DNA of 49,712 bases. Origin: Pseudomonadota bacterium (lineage in GTDB: Bacteria; Pseudomonadota; Alphaproteobacteria; Caulobacterales; Caulobacteraceae). Of the stretch, positions 25,379-35,635 are shown in pieces (the first letter of the stretch is position 1; each line of letters begins with the position of its first letter). The stretch spans positions 1-49,712 of the forward strand of contig JAFECT010000018.1 in assembly GCA_018241995.1 (NCBI GenBank), in the 5' to 3' direction. A program made the position numbers and the translations under genes. The notes under the pieces are model-generated. The model was not told the origin of the DNA and did no database searches. It saw only the letters and a program-made list of their open reading frames with translations.

Positions 25379-26152
25379 CTAACGGGAGCGGCCTCTCCAG
25401 CGGTTTAGCGCTTGTTTTTCAAGGACGGCGAACAAGGCGTTAAGGCCCACGGCCAGCAGCCCCAGGACCAGCACCGCCGCCAGCATGTCGGCGATGCGCA
25501 GGCGATTGGACGCCTCCAGGATGCGCCAGGCCAGGCCCTTGGTCTGGCCCGAGCCCGCCACGAACTCCGCCACCACCGCGCCGACGACCGCCAGACCGAC
25601 CCCGACCTTGTGGCCTTCGAGCAGGAAAGGCGTCGCTGAGGGCAGGCTGAGCTTGGTCAGGCGCTGCAGGGGCGTGGCGCCGTAGAGCACGAACAGCCGC
25701 TCCAGGTCCGGGTCGATGGCTTTCAGGCCGGTAAGGGCGCCGGAGAAGATCGGGAAGAAGGCCACCACCGCCGCGAGGCCCACCACCGCCGCGCGGGCAT
25801 GGTCGAGCCCGGCCCAGACGGTGACCAGCGGCGCGAGCGCGACAATCGGCGTCACCTGCAGGGTGACCGCCAGCGGCCTGACCGCGCGCTCGAAGGTGCG
25901 GCTGAGCGCGCTCTGCAGGGCGAGGGCGCAGGCGACGATACTGGCCGCGGCGAGCGCCGAGACCGCCATCAGGAAGGTCTCCCAGGCCGAGGCCAGCAGC
26001 ACGGGCCAGCGGTCGACCAGGGCGGCCCAGACCTCGCTGGGCTTGGGCAGGAAATAGGTCGGCACGGCGAAGGCGCGGCAGGCGCCCTCCCAGGCGGCCA
26101 GCAACAGGGCGACCAGCAGCAGCGGCGCCAGGATGTCGAGGAGCCGCCTCAT
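25379..26152 (-). CDS. ABC importer permease (SsuC/TauC/ThiX type)
   Basis: 257 residues with about six transmembrane helices, family BPD_transp_1. The EAA loop, which docks the ATPase, is visible as LERLFVLYGATPLQRLTKLSLPSATPFLLEG. It overlaps the ATPase gene by an ATGA junction. With the binding protein at 27445 it forms an importer for a small organic compound such as a sulfonate, nitrate-like ion or thiamin pyrimidine; the sequence does not say which. Confidence 0.92.
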   Translation of the reverse strand: MRRLLDILAPLLLVALLLAAWEGACRAFAVPTYFLPKPSEVWAALVDRWPVLLASAWETFLMAVSALAAASIVACALALQSALSRTFERAVRPLAVTLQVTPIVALAPLVTVWAGLDHARAAVVGLAAVVAFFPIFSGALTGLKAIDPDLERLFVLYGATPLQRLTKLSLPSATPFLLEGHKVGVGLAVVGAVVAEFVAGSGQTKGLAWRILEASNRLRIADMLAAVLVLGLLAVGLNALFAVLEKQALNRWRGRSR

Positions 26153-26904
26153 CCGACGCCCTTCTCGCGACCCATGGCCGTGGCCAGGGCGGCGGAAACC
26201 GTCTCGACCCCCTCGCGGAAGGCGGGCGTCGTGCGGAAGGCCGCCGGGCGGGGCAGCGGGGCCTCAATGGCGATCTCGGCGGCCGTGCGGCCAGGACCCA
26301 GGGTCATCACGACGACGCGCGAGGCCAGATAGACCGCTTCTTCCACGTCGTGGGTCACGAACACCACGGCCGGGCGGGTCTGCGACCATAGCCGGTGCAC
26401 ATCCTCGATCAGGTCGCGCCGCGTGATGGAGTCCAGCGCGGCGAAGGGCTCGTCGAGCAGCAGCAGACGCGGCTCGGTCACCAGGGCGCGGGCCAGGGAC
26501 ACGCGCATGGCCATGCCGCCTGAGAGCTGCGCCGGCTTGGCCTCAGCGGCGGCGGAAAGACCCACACGGTCCAGCGCGGCAAGCGCCCGCTCTCTCACCT
26601 CATGGGCGGGGCGGCCCGCCAGCTCCAGCGGCAGGGCGACGTTCTTCCACGCCGCAGCCCAGGGCATCAGGGTCGGGGCCTGGAACACCAGCGAGGTCTC
26701 GCCGCGTGAGAGGTTGCGGTTCAGCGTCCCGCCGGTGGGCTGTTCCAGCCCCGCCAGTAGTCTGAGCGCCGTGGACTTGCCGCAGCCCGAGGCGCCCACC
26801 AGCGCCACGATCTCGCCGGGCTCCACGCTCAGCGAGAACGGCCCCAGCGCCCGGCCGCGGCGGGGGTAGTCGACGGTGACATCGGTGAGGGAGGCGAGGG
26901 TCAC
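26149..26904 (-). CDS. ABC importer ATPase (SsuB/TauB/ThiZ type)
   Basis: 251 residues. Walker A GASGCGKST, Q loop FQAPTLMPW, signature LSGGMAMRVSLARAL, Walker B LLLLDEPFAALD and H loop VTHDVEEA are all present. It energises the permease at 25379. The start is a GTG at 26902-26904. Its ribosome site GGAGGAG and the first G of the start codon lie in the terminal arm of the DUF559 cassette. Longer frames to 26973 would only translate that repeat. Confidence 0.93.
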   Translation of the reverse strand: MTLASLTDVTVDYPRRGRALGPFSLSVEPGEIVALVGASGCGKSTALRLLAGLEQPTGGTLNRNLSRGETSLVFQAPTLMPWAAAWKNVALPLELAGRPAHEVRERALAALDRVGLSAAAEAKPAQLSGGMAMRVSLARALVTEPRLLLLDEPFAALDSITRRDLIEDVHRLWSQTRPAVVFVTHDVEEAVYLASRVVVMTLGPGRTAAEIAIEAPLPRPAAFRTTPAFREGVETVSAALATAMGREKGVG

Positions 26905-26971
26905 TCTTCTCCTCCACCGTGAGCGGCAGCGAACGGGGGAGGGGGACCGCCGAAGGCGGTGGAGGGGGCGC
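26904..26971. repeat. Left inverted arm of the DUF559 cassette (family B)
   Basis: 68 bases containing GTGAGCGGCAGCGAACGGGG and a small internal hairpin ACCGCC-GAA-GGCGGT. The outer 48 bases are identical to the inverted right arm. On the minus strand it carries the ribosome site of the ABC ATPase gene. Confidence 0.85.
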
Positions 26972-26983
26972 ACAAATGCACGG

Positions 26984-27349
26984 TCATTCCCCGCGTCCGC
27001 GCAGGATCGCGCGTTCCCAGACCGCTTCCGCGGCGCCGTCGGGATCGGCCATCACATCCGCCGCCAGCAGTCGCATGACCTCCACGCCCTTGGCCTTCAG
27101 GAAAGCATCGCGCCGCTCATCGTGAGCGGCCTGGGCCTCCAGAGTATGCACCCAGCCATCGACTTCCACCGCGAGCTTGGCTTCGGGGCAATAGAAATCG
27201 AGGATGTAGGGGTCGTGCGGGTACTGCCGCCGGAAGTTCGGGCGGTCGGCTGAGCGACTGCGCAGCCTGACCCAGAGGCGCGTCTCCGGCGGCGTCATCG
27301 CGCGGCGGAGCCGTTTCGCCCGCTTCAAGGTTAGCGATTTCGCTCGCAT
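26984..27349 (-). CDS. DUF559 endonuclease-fold protein (Vsr/RecB-like)
   Basis: 121 residues of the DUF559 family, related to very-short-patch-repair and other PD-(D/E)XK nucleases. Key stretches: RRAMTPPETRLWVRLRSR, FRRQYPHDPYILDFYCPEAKLAVEVDG (the D-x-x-x...E-V-D core) and DAFLKAKGVEVMRLLAADV. Activity has not been generally shown for the family; free-standing members are abundant in alphaproteobacteria. It lies wholly inside the inverted-repeat cassette, in the same direction as the importer genes. An ATG at 27349 or 27352 may start it. Confidence 0.88.
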   Translation of the reverse strand: MRAKSLTLKRAKRLRRAMTPPETRLWVRLRSRSADRPNFRRQYPHDPYILDFYCPEAKLAVEVDGWVHTLEAQAAHDERRDAFLKAKGVEVMRLLAADVMADPDGAAEAVWERAILRGRGE

Positions 27350-27370
27350 CACCGGCTCCGGCGGCTTGGC

Positions 27371-27440
27371 GCGCCCCCTCCACCACCCTTCGGGCGGTCC
27401 CCCTCCCCCGTTCGCTGCCGCTCACGGTGGAGGAGAAGAG
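27371..27440. repeat. Right inverted arm of the DUF559 cassette (family B)
   Basis: 70 bases, inverse of the left arm. The outer 48 (27393-27440) match it perfectly. Two small indels and substitutions lie in the inner part. The arm begins right after the binding-protein gene's stop region. Confidence 0.85.
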
Positions 27441-27444
27441 GTCC

Positions 27445-28428
27445 TCACCTCTTCAAAAACTGCAGCGTATAGGCCCGCTTGTAGTCGAGGTCCTTCGGGT
27501 ACAGGCCCTCCTCCGAAGCCGCCTTGAAGAACTCGGCCCAGCGCGCGTCGGTCATGGCGCCGATGCCCAAGGTCTTGGCGTCCCCGCCGTCGATGATGCC
27601 GTAGGACTTGAGCTTGGCCCGGGCCTGGTCGATCAGCTCCTGGGTCATCTCCGGATTGTCTTTCAGGATCATGGCGTTGGCGGCCTTGGGGTCACCGTCC
27701 AGATAGGCTTTCCAGCCTGCTGCAGAAGCCTCCACAAACGCCTTGATCACCGCCGGCTTGCCGGAAATCCATTCGTCCCGCGCCAGCACCATGGTGGCGT
27801 AGGAGGGGTATCCGTCGTCGGCCAGCAGGAACACCGAGGGCTTGAAGTGGGCGGCCTTCTCGATGGTGAAGGGCTCGCTGGTCAGGTAGCCCTCCTGGGC
27901 CGCGCGCGGGTCCGACAGGAAGGGGCCGGAGTTGAAATTGTAGGTGCGCACCTGGTCGTCGGTGAAGTGGTACTTGGCCTGCAGCCACTTCCAGAAGGTG
28001 TCGCGCGCGGCGTTGGACAACAGGATCGGATGGCCCTTCAGGTCGGCGATCGACTTCACGTCCGGGTGGGCGATCAGGACCTGCGGGTTCTTCTGGAAGA
28101 AGGCGGCGACCGCCTTCAGCGGGACCTTCTGCTGGGCGAGGTTCAGGACGATGAAGTTGTCCGATCCCATGCCGAGGTCGGCCGCGCCCGAGGCCAGCAG
28201 CTGGGGCACGTTGGAGCCCGGCCCGCCGGGGATGATCTGCACGTCCAGCCCGCGCTTGCGATACTCGCCCGACGCCAGCGCCTGGTAGAAACCGCCGTGC
28301 TCGGCCTGGGCCTTCCAGTCGGTGACGAAGCGGACCTTGGTCAGGCCGCCGTTGTCCTTGGAGGCGGGCTTGCCGCAGGCCGCCAGCGATGAGGCCAGAA
28401 GCCCGCCCAGAACCGTCCTGCGCCGCAT
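27445..28428 (-). CDS. ABC importer substrate-binding lipoprotein (NMT1/SsuA-like)
   Basis: 327 residues. The N-terminus has RRR and a lipobox LAAC (Cys18), indicating a lipid-anchored periplasmic protein with a Tat-like twin arginine. TDWKAQAEHGGFYQALASGEYRKRGLDV is the hallmark of the NMT1/THI5-like family, which binds thiamin pyrimidine precursors, riboflavin, nitrate or sulfonates. LLASGAADLGMGSDNFIV forms the second ligand-side strand. GGGGGAG precedes the ATG. It is the first gene of the importer operon; the DUF559 cassette separates it from the ATPase. The ligand is undetermined. Confidence 0.9.
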   Translation of the reverse strand: MRRRTVLGGLLASSLAACGKPASKDNGGLTKVRFVTDWKAQAEHGGFYQALASGEYRKRGLDVQIIPGGPGSNVPQLLASGAADLGMGSDNFIVLNLAQQKVPLKAVAAFFQKNPQVLIAHPDVKSIADLKGHPILLSNAARDTFWKWLQAKYHFTDDQVRTYNFNSGPFLSDPRAAQEGYLTSEPFTIEKAAHFKPSVFLLADDGYPSYATMVLARDEWISGKPAVIKAFVEASAAGWKAYLDGDPKAANAMILKDNPEMTQELIDQARAKLKSYGIIDGGDAKTLGIGAMTDARWAEFFKAASEEGLYPKDLDYKRAYTLQFLKR

Positions 28429-28448
28429 GATGCTCCCCCGAGATGCGA

Positions 28449-28948
28449 GGCCTCGAACCTAAGGCGGCGCGCGGCGCGAGGGAAGGCGCGGCGTGATCGA
28501 GCGGGGCGTGTTTTCGGGGTGTTCCGGAAATGGAGCGAGGGGCCGACGCCGGGGGCGAACCCTCATGCGCCGGTCCCTCACCATAAGATCCTGTTCGGAC
28601 CTTAGACCTGAGAGTTCGGAGGCCTTTGCGCCGGTTTCCCGGCTTTTCGGCAGTCCGTTCGCCTTGGCCTTCCTAGTGAAGGGGGTGAACCCTCGGTCGG
28701 TCGGCTTCCGGTCGGTCTCGCCCGCTTCGATCCCGGGGTTTCCCCCGGTTTCCGCGCCGCGATGTCCCTCGGCCCATTGACGTTCCTACGAAACCCGCTA
28801 TCAGGCAACGCCCCCGAAATCGCCCCCTGTGCGCAAGTCTTGCGGCCAAGGTGCATAAGTCGGTGCACAGTCGTTGGACGACGGATATTTCGCGAGTGGG
28901 ATCCTGTGCTTGCGATTGTGCACAGGTTTGAATGGTGCTCTCTAAAAT
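28449..28948. other. Gene-free 500-bp interval
   Basis: No convincing reading frame, tRNA or known RNA family is seen. The GC content is lower than around it. Short GTGCACAG-like motifs recur near 28862, 28915 and 28808 (the last as GTGCGCAAG). A T-arm-like hairpin at 28721-28737 lacks the rest of a tRNA. It could hold an unrecognised RNA or the promoter region of the importer operon. Confidence 0.4.
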
Positions 28949-29072
28949 CCGCTCATCCCGGCGAATGCCGGGACCCAGATGCCAAGGCGCAAGCTTTGCG
29001 GTTTCAGCCTGCGCGCTCTGGTTTGAGGCTACGTCTTGCGATCTGGGTCCCTGCATTCGCCGGGATGAGCGG
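28949..29072. repeat. Long inverted repeat, family D
   Basis: 124 bp. CCGCTCATCCCGGCGAATGC at the left is inverted at the right as GCATTCGCCGGGATGAGCGG. Inner arms GGGACCCAGAT/ATCTGGGTCCC continue the stem. A loop of about 60 bases carries a second imperfect pairing. It resembles the common proteobacterial intergenic repeats of the CATCCCGGCGAATGCCGGGA type. Confidence 0.8.
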
Positions 29073-29078
29073 GATTTA

Positions 29079-29543
29079 TTAGTCCTTCCCCCGCTCCTCC
29101 AAGAGGTCCCACGCCGCGAAATCGAGCGCGTCCTCGGGGTCCGCCAGCGACGTCTCGCTGATTACCTGCCCGCGGATCGAGACGCCGGCGGTGTGCACCG
29201 TCTCCGGGTCGCCACTGATCAGCGGGTGCCAGTCGGCCAGCGGGCGGCCCTCGTGCAGGCGGCGGTAGGCGCAAGACTTGGGCATCCATATCAGGTCGTC
29301 GATGTTGTGCGGCGTCAGCTTGATGCAGTCCGGCACGGTCTTCTTGCGGTTCGCATAGTCGCTGCAGCGGCAGAGGTTGGCGTCGAACAGGCGGCAGGAG
29401 ACGCGAGTGGGGATGATCTCCTCGGTCTCTTCGTCCTCGAAGCGGATCAGGCAGCACAGGCCGCAGCCGTCGCACAGGCTTTCCCACTCCTGTACGGTCA
29501 TCTGTTCGAGCCGTTTGGATTCCCAGAAGGGTTTCGAGGCCAT
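29079..29543 (-). CDS. YcgN family cysteine-cluster protein
   Basis: 154 residues of the UPF0260/YcgN family, related to the YkgJ zinc/iron-chelating domain. The start FWESKRLEQMTVQEWESLCDGCGLCCLIRFEDEE is highly typical. Further cysteines are in VSCRLFDANLCRCSDY, VPDCIKL and KSCAYRRL. The cluster probably binds a metal or Fe-S centre; the role is unknown. The ATG at 29541-29543 matches the family start. It is divergent from the PBP gene, 52 bases apart. Confidence 0.93.
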   Translation of the reverse strand: MASKPFWESKRLEQMTVQEWESLCDGCGLCCLIRFEDEETEEIIPTRVSCRLFDANLCRCSDYANRKKTVPDCIKLTPHNIDDLIWMPKSCAYRRLHEGRPLADWHPLISGDPETVHTAGVSIRGQVISETSLADPEDALDFAAWDLLEERGKD

Positions 29544-29595
29544 GATCCGGCGCCTATGAGGCGTCCTTGCAGAGAGGGAGCGGGCGAGAAGGCCG

Positions 29596-31583
29596 ATGAC
29601 CGAACCGCCCGGACATGAAGAAGAAGCTCCGGCCGAACCGGGAACGCGGACTTTCCGCGCCGACCTTCTGCACCAGCGCGCCGCCGGCCTCAATCGCTTC
29701 CGCCGTGCGCTGATCGCCACAGGCGTCGCGGTCGCCATGCTGCTGACCGTCGGCGTGGCCCATATGTGGAATTACTTCCTGTCCGATGTGCCCCAGGTGC
29801 CCGCAAGCGCGGAGCTGGCGAGCCTGGGCCGCGCGCCGGGCATGACCTTCGTGGATCGCTATGGCCGAACGCTCGCGACCCGGGGCCCCAAGTACGGCCA
29901 GGCGGTGAGGCTGACGGAGCTGCCGGCCTACGTGCCCCTGGCCTTCCTGGCGGCGGAGGACCGCCGGTTCAGACAGCACGGCGCGCTCGACCTTTGGGGC
30001 GTGACGCGGGCTTTGGCCGCGAACCTGAAGGCCGGGCGCTCGGCCGAGGGCGCCTCGACCCTGACGCAGCAGCTGGCGCGCGACCTGTTCCTGGGGCCGG
30101 AGAAGACCCTGAAGCGCAAGGTCCAGGAGGCGGTCCTGGCCGACAAGCTGTTCAAGCAGCTGGGCCGCGACGGGGTCTTGGAGCTCTATCTGAACCGGGT
30201 CTACCTCGGCGAGAACGCCTATGGCATCGACGCCGCGGCCAAGACCTATTTCGGCAAGCCGGCCTCGGCCCTGACCCTCAACGAGGCGGCGGTCTTGGCA
30301 GGCCTGCCCAAGGCGCCCTCGCGGCTCAGCCTGGCGCGAGATCCGGAAGGGGCGCTGAAGCGCGGGCGGCTGGTGCTGGACCGCATGCGCCGCGAGGGCT
30401 GGATCAAGGACGCGGACGCCGCCAGGGCCATGAGCGAGCGCCTGGCCCTGGTCCAGCGCCAACCCGAAGGCGATCTCGCCTGGGTGCTGGACATGGCCGC
30501 AGCGCAAGCCCGCGCCGAAGCCGGCAAGGGCGAGGGCGGGCTGATCATCCGCCTGACCATCGACCCGGCCCTGCAGACGACCGCTGCGGGGGTGGTGCGC
30601 GACGCGCTGGATAAGCAGGGCAAGGCGGTCGGCGCAGGCGAGGCGGCGGTGGTGCTGCTGGGGCCGGACGGCGCCGTGCGCGCCCTGGTCGGCGGGCGCG
30701 ACCATGACCTGAGCCCCTTCAACCGCGCGGTACAGGCCAGGCGCCAGCCCGGCTCGGCCTTCAAGCCCTTTGTCTGGGCGGCGGCCTTGGAGGCGGGTGA
30801 CAAGGCCTCCGATTTCCGCTCCACCGAGCCGGTCGCCTTCGGCCCCTGGATCCCGCGCGACCACGCCGCCGACGGGCGCGCCCAGCTGACCCTGGCCGAG
30901 GCCCTGGCCAAGTCCAGCAACCGGGTGGCGGTGAGGCTGGCGCACGAGGCGGGGCCGGAGAAGGTGGTGTCGCTCGCCCGCCGCTTCGGAATCGCCGGCC
31001 TGCCGGACAAGCCCGGCCTGTCGGTGGCGCTGGGGGCCTATGAGGTCAATCTGCTCGACCTGACCGGCGCCTATCAGATCTTCCAGCAGGAGGGCCGCTT
31101 TTCACGCCCATGGCTGGTCGAGGAGGTGGCGCGCACCGACGGGACTGTCCTATATCGCCGCCCGCCCCAGCCGCAGGCTGCAGCCTTCGACCGGGGCAAG
31201 AGTGACGTGATGATCCGGATGATGAGCGGCGTGATCGAACAGGGCACAGGCTTGAAGGCGCGGCTGGACCGTCCCGCCGCCGGCAAGACCGGCACGGCGC
31301 AGGACAATCGCGACGCCTGGTTCGTGGGCTTCACGCCGGACTGGACCGCCGGCGTGTGGGTCGGCAACGATGATCACACGCCCATGCGCGGCGTCGCCGG
31401 CGGCGACCTGCCGGCCGAGATCTGGCGCCGCGTCATGACCGCCGCCCACCAGGGCCTGCCGCCGCGTGCGTTCGGCCCGGCCGTGCCGGAGGAGCCGGGC
31501 GCGCCGACGGTGGTGTTCGAGGAGCGGTCGGCCTTCTATTCGACCCTGGCGGCCGAGTTCGCACGGGTGGAGGGGCAGGGCCG

Positions 31584-31587
<4 letters not shown>
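29596..31587 (+). CDS. Class A penicillin-binding protein (PBP1 family)
   Basis: 663 residues. A cytoplasmic tail, one transmembrane helix (about residues 38-58), then a GT51 transglycosylase (AAEDRRFRQHG with Glu121; GASTLTQQLARDLFLGPEKTLKRK) and a transpeptidase domain (SAFK with Ser387, SSN, KTGTA with Lys564). It polymerises and cross-links peptidoglycan in the periplasm. It is somewhat short for the class, lacking extra C-terminal domains. AGAAGG precedes the ATG. It overlaps the ABC-F gene by an ATGA junction. Several such PBPs are normal in Caulobacter. Confidence 0.93.
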
Positions 31588-33380
<1,793 letters not shown>

Positions 33381-33487
33381 GCGGCTGTGGCCAAAATGCC
33401 ACATTTGCTCTTGCGCCCGGCGACGAAACCCTTAACTGAGGCTGCGAATTCAAACGGTCGAGATCGGCCGTAACCCCAAGAGGATTT

Positions 33488-34423
33488 GTGGCGCAGGACC
33501 CTTACAGCGAACTGGGCGTCGGACGGGACGCGAGCGCGGCCGACATCAAGAAGGCGTTCCATAAGCGCGCCAAGGAACTGCACCCCGACCGCAACCCCGG
33601 CGACAAGAAGGCCGAGGAGCGTTTCAAGAAGGTCAGCGCCGCCTTCGACATCCTGGGCGACGCGGAAAAGCGCAAGCGCTTCGACCGCGGCGAGATCGAC
33701 GCCAACGGCAATGAGGTGTTCCGCGGCTTCGGCGGCGGCCAGGGCGGTCAAGGCGGGTTCGGCCAGGGCGGCTTCGGCCAGAACGGCTCGGGCTTCAGCG
33801 GGCGCTTCGACAATGTCGACCTGGACGAGATCTTCGGCATGTTCGGCGGCGGGATGGGCGGTGGCCCCGGTCGCGGCCGGCCCCGGCCCGAACCCAAGGG
33901 CGTGGACGTGCGCGCCAAGGTCGAGGTCGACCTGGAGGACATGATCCGCGGGGGCCAGACGCGCATCGCCTTCTCCGACGGCCGCAACGTCGACCTGACC
34001 ATCCCCAAGGGCTCGTACGAGGGCCAGGTGCTGAGGCTGAAGGGCCAGGGCCAGCAGGGGCGGGGCGGCATGCACGGCGACGCGCTGCTGGAGCTGACCG
34101 CGCGGCCGCACCCGATCTATCGCCTCGACGGCGCGGACCTGGTGATGGACTTGCCGGTCTCGATCCCCGACGCGGTGCTCGGCGGCAAGGTGCAGGCCCC
34201 GACGCCGGACGGGCCGGTGACGCTGAGCGTGCCCAAGGGCTCGAGCTCGGGCGCCATGCTCCGGCTCAAGGGCCGCGGCGCCTACGACAAGGCGGGCAAG
34301 CGCGGCGACCTGAAGGCGCGTCTCATGCTGACCCTGCCGGAGGGATCGGACCCGGCGCTCGAAGCGTTCGCCGAGACGTGGCGCGAGCAGCGGCCTTACA
34401 CGCCGAAGCGTCGCGGCGGATGA
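33488..34423 (+). CDS. DnaJ-class co-chaperone (CbpA-like)
   Basis: 311 residues from a GTG start with AGAGG upstream. The J domain (YSELGVGRDASAADIKKAFH, HPD in LHPDRNPGDKKAE) stimulates Hsp70 ATPase. A Gly/Phe/Gln-rich segment follows. There is no zinc-finger region, so this is a type II J protein. Substrate-binding C-terminal domains follow (KVEVDLEDMIRGGQTRIAFSDGR). It acts with DnaK in the cytosol. It starts 107 bases after the ABC-F gene. Confidence 0.92.
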   Translation: MAQDPYSELGVGRDASAADIKKAFHKRAKELHPDRNPGDKKAEERFKKVSAAFDILGDAEKRKRFDRGEIDANGNEVFRGFGGGQGGQGGFGQGGFGQNGSGFSGRFDNVDLDEIFGMFGGGMGGGPGRGRPRPEPKGVDVRAKVEVDLEDMIRGGQTRIAFSDGRNVDLTIPKGSYEGQVLRLKGQGQQGRGGMHGDALLELTARPHPIYRLDGADLVMDLPVSIPDAVLGGKVQAPTPDGPVTLSVPKGSSSGAMLRLKGRGAYDKAGKRGDLKARLMLTLPEGSDPALEAFAETWREQRPYTPKRRGG

Positions 34424-34526
34424 TGCATGTGGGGCATTGTCGTATAGAGTGCCCCCGCGCGTCGTCGGAATCGTGGGCCCCGGCCGTTCAGCGCCCGTTC
34501 AGGAGCCGGAGCATATTGGTTCGATC

Positions 34527-34949
34527 ATGAGGACCATAGCCGCCGTCATTTCAGCCTTGGGCCTTCTGGGCCTGTCGGCGGGCGTGGCCTTGGCCGACCC
34601 GCCCGACCGCCGCGATCACCGCGAAGGCGGCCGCGGCGAGCACCACCAGGGTCAGGGTCAGCCCCAGCAGCAACCTTATCGCGGGGGTCCGCCTCCGCAG
34701 TACCACGGCCCGCCCCAGGGCCAGGGCTACGGCTATCCGGGCGTGCGCCCCGGCGGGCGCACCGTGCCGCTGGACGGGGTTGTGGGGCAGCTGCGGCGGC
34801 GCTATCCGACCGGGCGGCTGCTCGACGCCGAGATGCAGGACCAGGGCGGGCGCCCGGTCTATCGTGTGCACTGGGCCACCGGCGACGGTCGGCGCATCGA
34901 CTATCTGATCGACGCCCAGACGGGCGCCGTCATCGGCGAGGAACACTGA
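34527..34949 (+). CDS. Exported PepSY domain protein
   Basis: 140 residues. A signal peptide (LGLLGLSAGVALADPP) is followed by a His/Gln/Pro/Gly-rich stretch and a C-terminal PepSY-like unit (VVGQLRRRYPTGRLLDAEMQ, YRVHWATGDGRRIDYLIDAQTGAVIG). Such proteins are commonly encoded beside PhoPQ-like systems in alphaproteobacteria and may sense or modulate the kinase. One base separates its stop from the next gene's TTG, so it starts a three-gene operon. Confidence 0.85.
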   Translation: MRTIAAVISALGLLGLSAGVALADPPDRRDHREGGRGEHHQGQGQPQQQPYRGGPPPQYHGPPQGQGYGYPGVRPGGRTVPLDGVVGQLRRRYPTGRLLDAEMQDQGGRPVYRVHWATGDGRRIDYLIDAQTGAVIGEEH

Positions 34950-34950
34950 A

Positions 34951-35631
34951 TTGCGCGTGCTGCTGGTCGAAGACGATCCCGATATCTCACGTCAGCTGAA
35001 GCAGGCGCTGGCCGATTCCGGCTATGCGGTCGACCACGCCGCCGACGGCGAGGAGGCCCACTTCCTGGGCGACACCGAACCCTATGACGTGGTGGTGCTG
35101 GACCTCGGCCTGCCCAAGATCGACGGCGTCTCGGTGCTGGAGCGCTGGCGGCGCGCCGGCAAGACCACGCCGGTCTTGATCCTGACCGCGCGCGGGGCCT
35201 GGTCCGACAAGGTCTCGGGCTTCGACGCGGGCGCGGACGACTATCTGACCAAGCCGTTCCACACCGAGGAGCTGCTGGCCCGCTTGCGCGCCCTGCTGCG
35301 CCGGGCCGCCGGCCACGCCACCCCGTCGCTCAGCTGCGGCGGCCTGCGCCTGGACCCGCGCGCGGCCCGCGCCTCGGTCAACGGCGAGCCCCTGCGCCTG
35401 ACCTCGCTGGAATACCGCCTGCTGCACTACATGATGATGCACCAGGGCCGGGTGATCAGCCGCACCGAGCTGGTCGAGCACCTGTACGACCAGGACTTCG
35501 ACCGCGACTCCAACACCATCGAGGTGTTCGTCGGGCGCCTGCGCAAGAAGATCGGGCCGGACCGGATCGAGACCGTGCGCGGCCTCGGCTACCGCCTGAC
35601 CCCACTGCCCGGCGAGCCCACGGAGGGCTGA
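34951..35631 (+). CDS. OmpR/PhoP-type response regulator
   Basis: 226 residues from a TTG start. The receiver has phospho-acceptor Asp51 in VVVLDLGLPKIDG, the EDD acidic pair and Lys in TKPFHTEEL. A winged-helix output domain follows (LTSLEYRLLHYMMMHQGRVISRTEL and NTIEVFVGRLRKKIG). It pairs with the kinase two bases downstream. PhoP is the closest general type; the regulon is unknown. Confidence 0.93.
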   Translation: MRVLLVEDDPDISRQLKQALADSGYAVDHAADGEEAHFLGDTEPYDVVVLDLGLPKIDGVSVLERWRRAGKTTPVLILTARGAWSDKVSGFDAGADDYLTKPFHTEELLARLRALLRRAAGHATPSLSCGGLRLDPRAARASVNGEPLRLTSLEYRLLHYMMMHQGRVISRTELVEHLYDQDFDRDSNTIEVFVGRLRKKIGPDRIETVRGLGYRLTPLPGEPTEG

Positions 35632-35635
35632 GCTG
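35622..35635 (+). promoter_or_regulatory. Ribosome site deciding the CTG start of the kinase
   Basis: GGAGG (35622-35626), six bases before CTG 35633-35635, lies in the last codons of the response-regulator gene. No ATG, GTG or TTG exists in frame before the first membrane helix. Confidence 0.55.

Larger units (their letters stand above)
26904..27440. mobile_element. DUF559 gene cassette with long terminal inverted repeats
   Basis: A 537-bp unit lies between the importer's ATPase and binding-protein genes. Its ends, 26904-26951 and 27393-27440, are 48-bp perfect inverted repeats, and similarity continues with small indels to about 68-70 bp. The only gene inside is the DUF559 gene. The unit starts four bases after the stop of the binding-protein gene and ends at the first base of the ATPase start codon. 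No clear target-site duplication is seen. Mobility is inferred from the structure and from the solo copy at 19631. Confidence 0.6.

Noticed and set aside
26905..26973. Longer start for the ABC ATPase at 26973
   Set aside because: The added residues (PSPVRCRSRWRR) are translation of the inverted repeat; the GTG at 26904 has a good ribosome site.
28721..28737. T-arm-like CCCGC-TTCGATC-CCGGG
   Set aside because: Acceptor, D and anticodon arms are not found around it, so no tRNA or tmRNA is called.
28800..28930. GTGCACAG motifs considered as DnaA boxes of an origin
   Set aside because: They match TTATCCACA poorly, no AT-rich unwinding element is present, and no origin-associated genes are near.
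28673..29056. Minus-strand frame of 127 codons in the gap after the importer operon
   Set aside because: It is mostly a translation of the family D inverted repeat (LGPGIRRDE-type) and has no coding signs.
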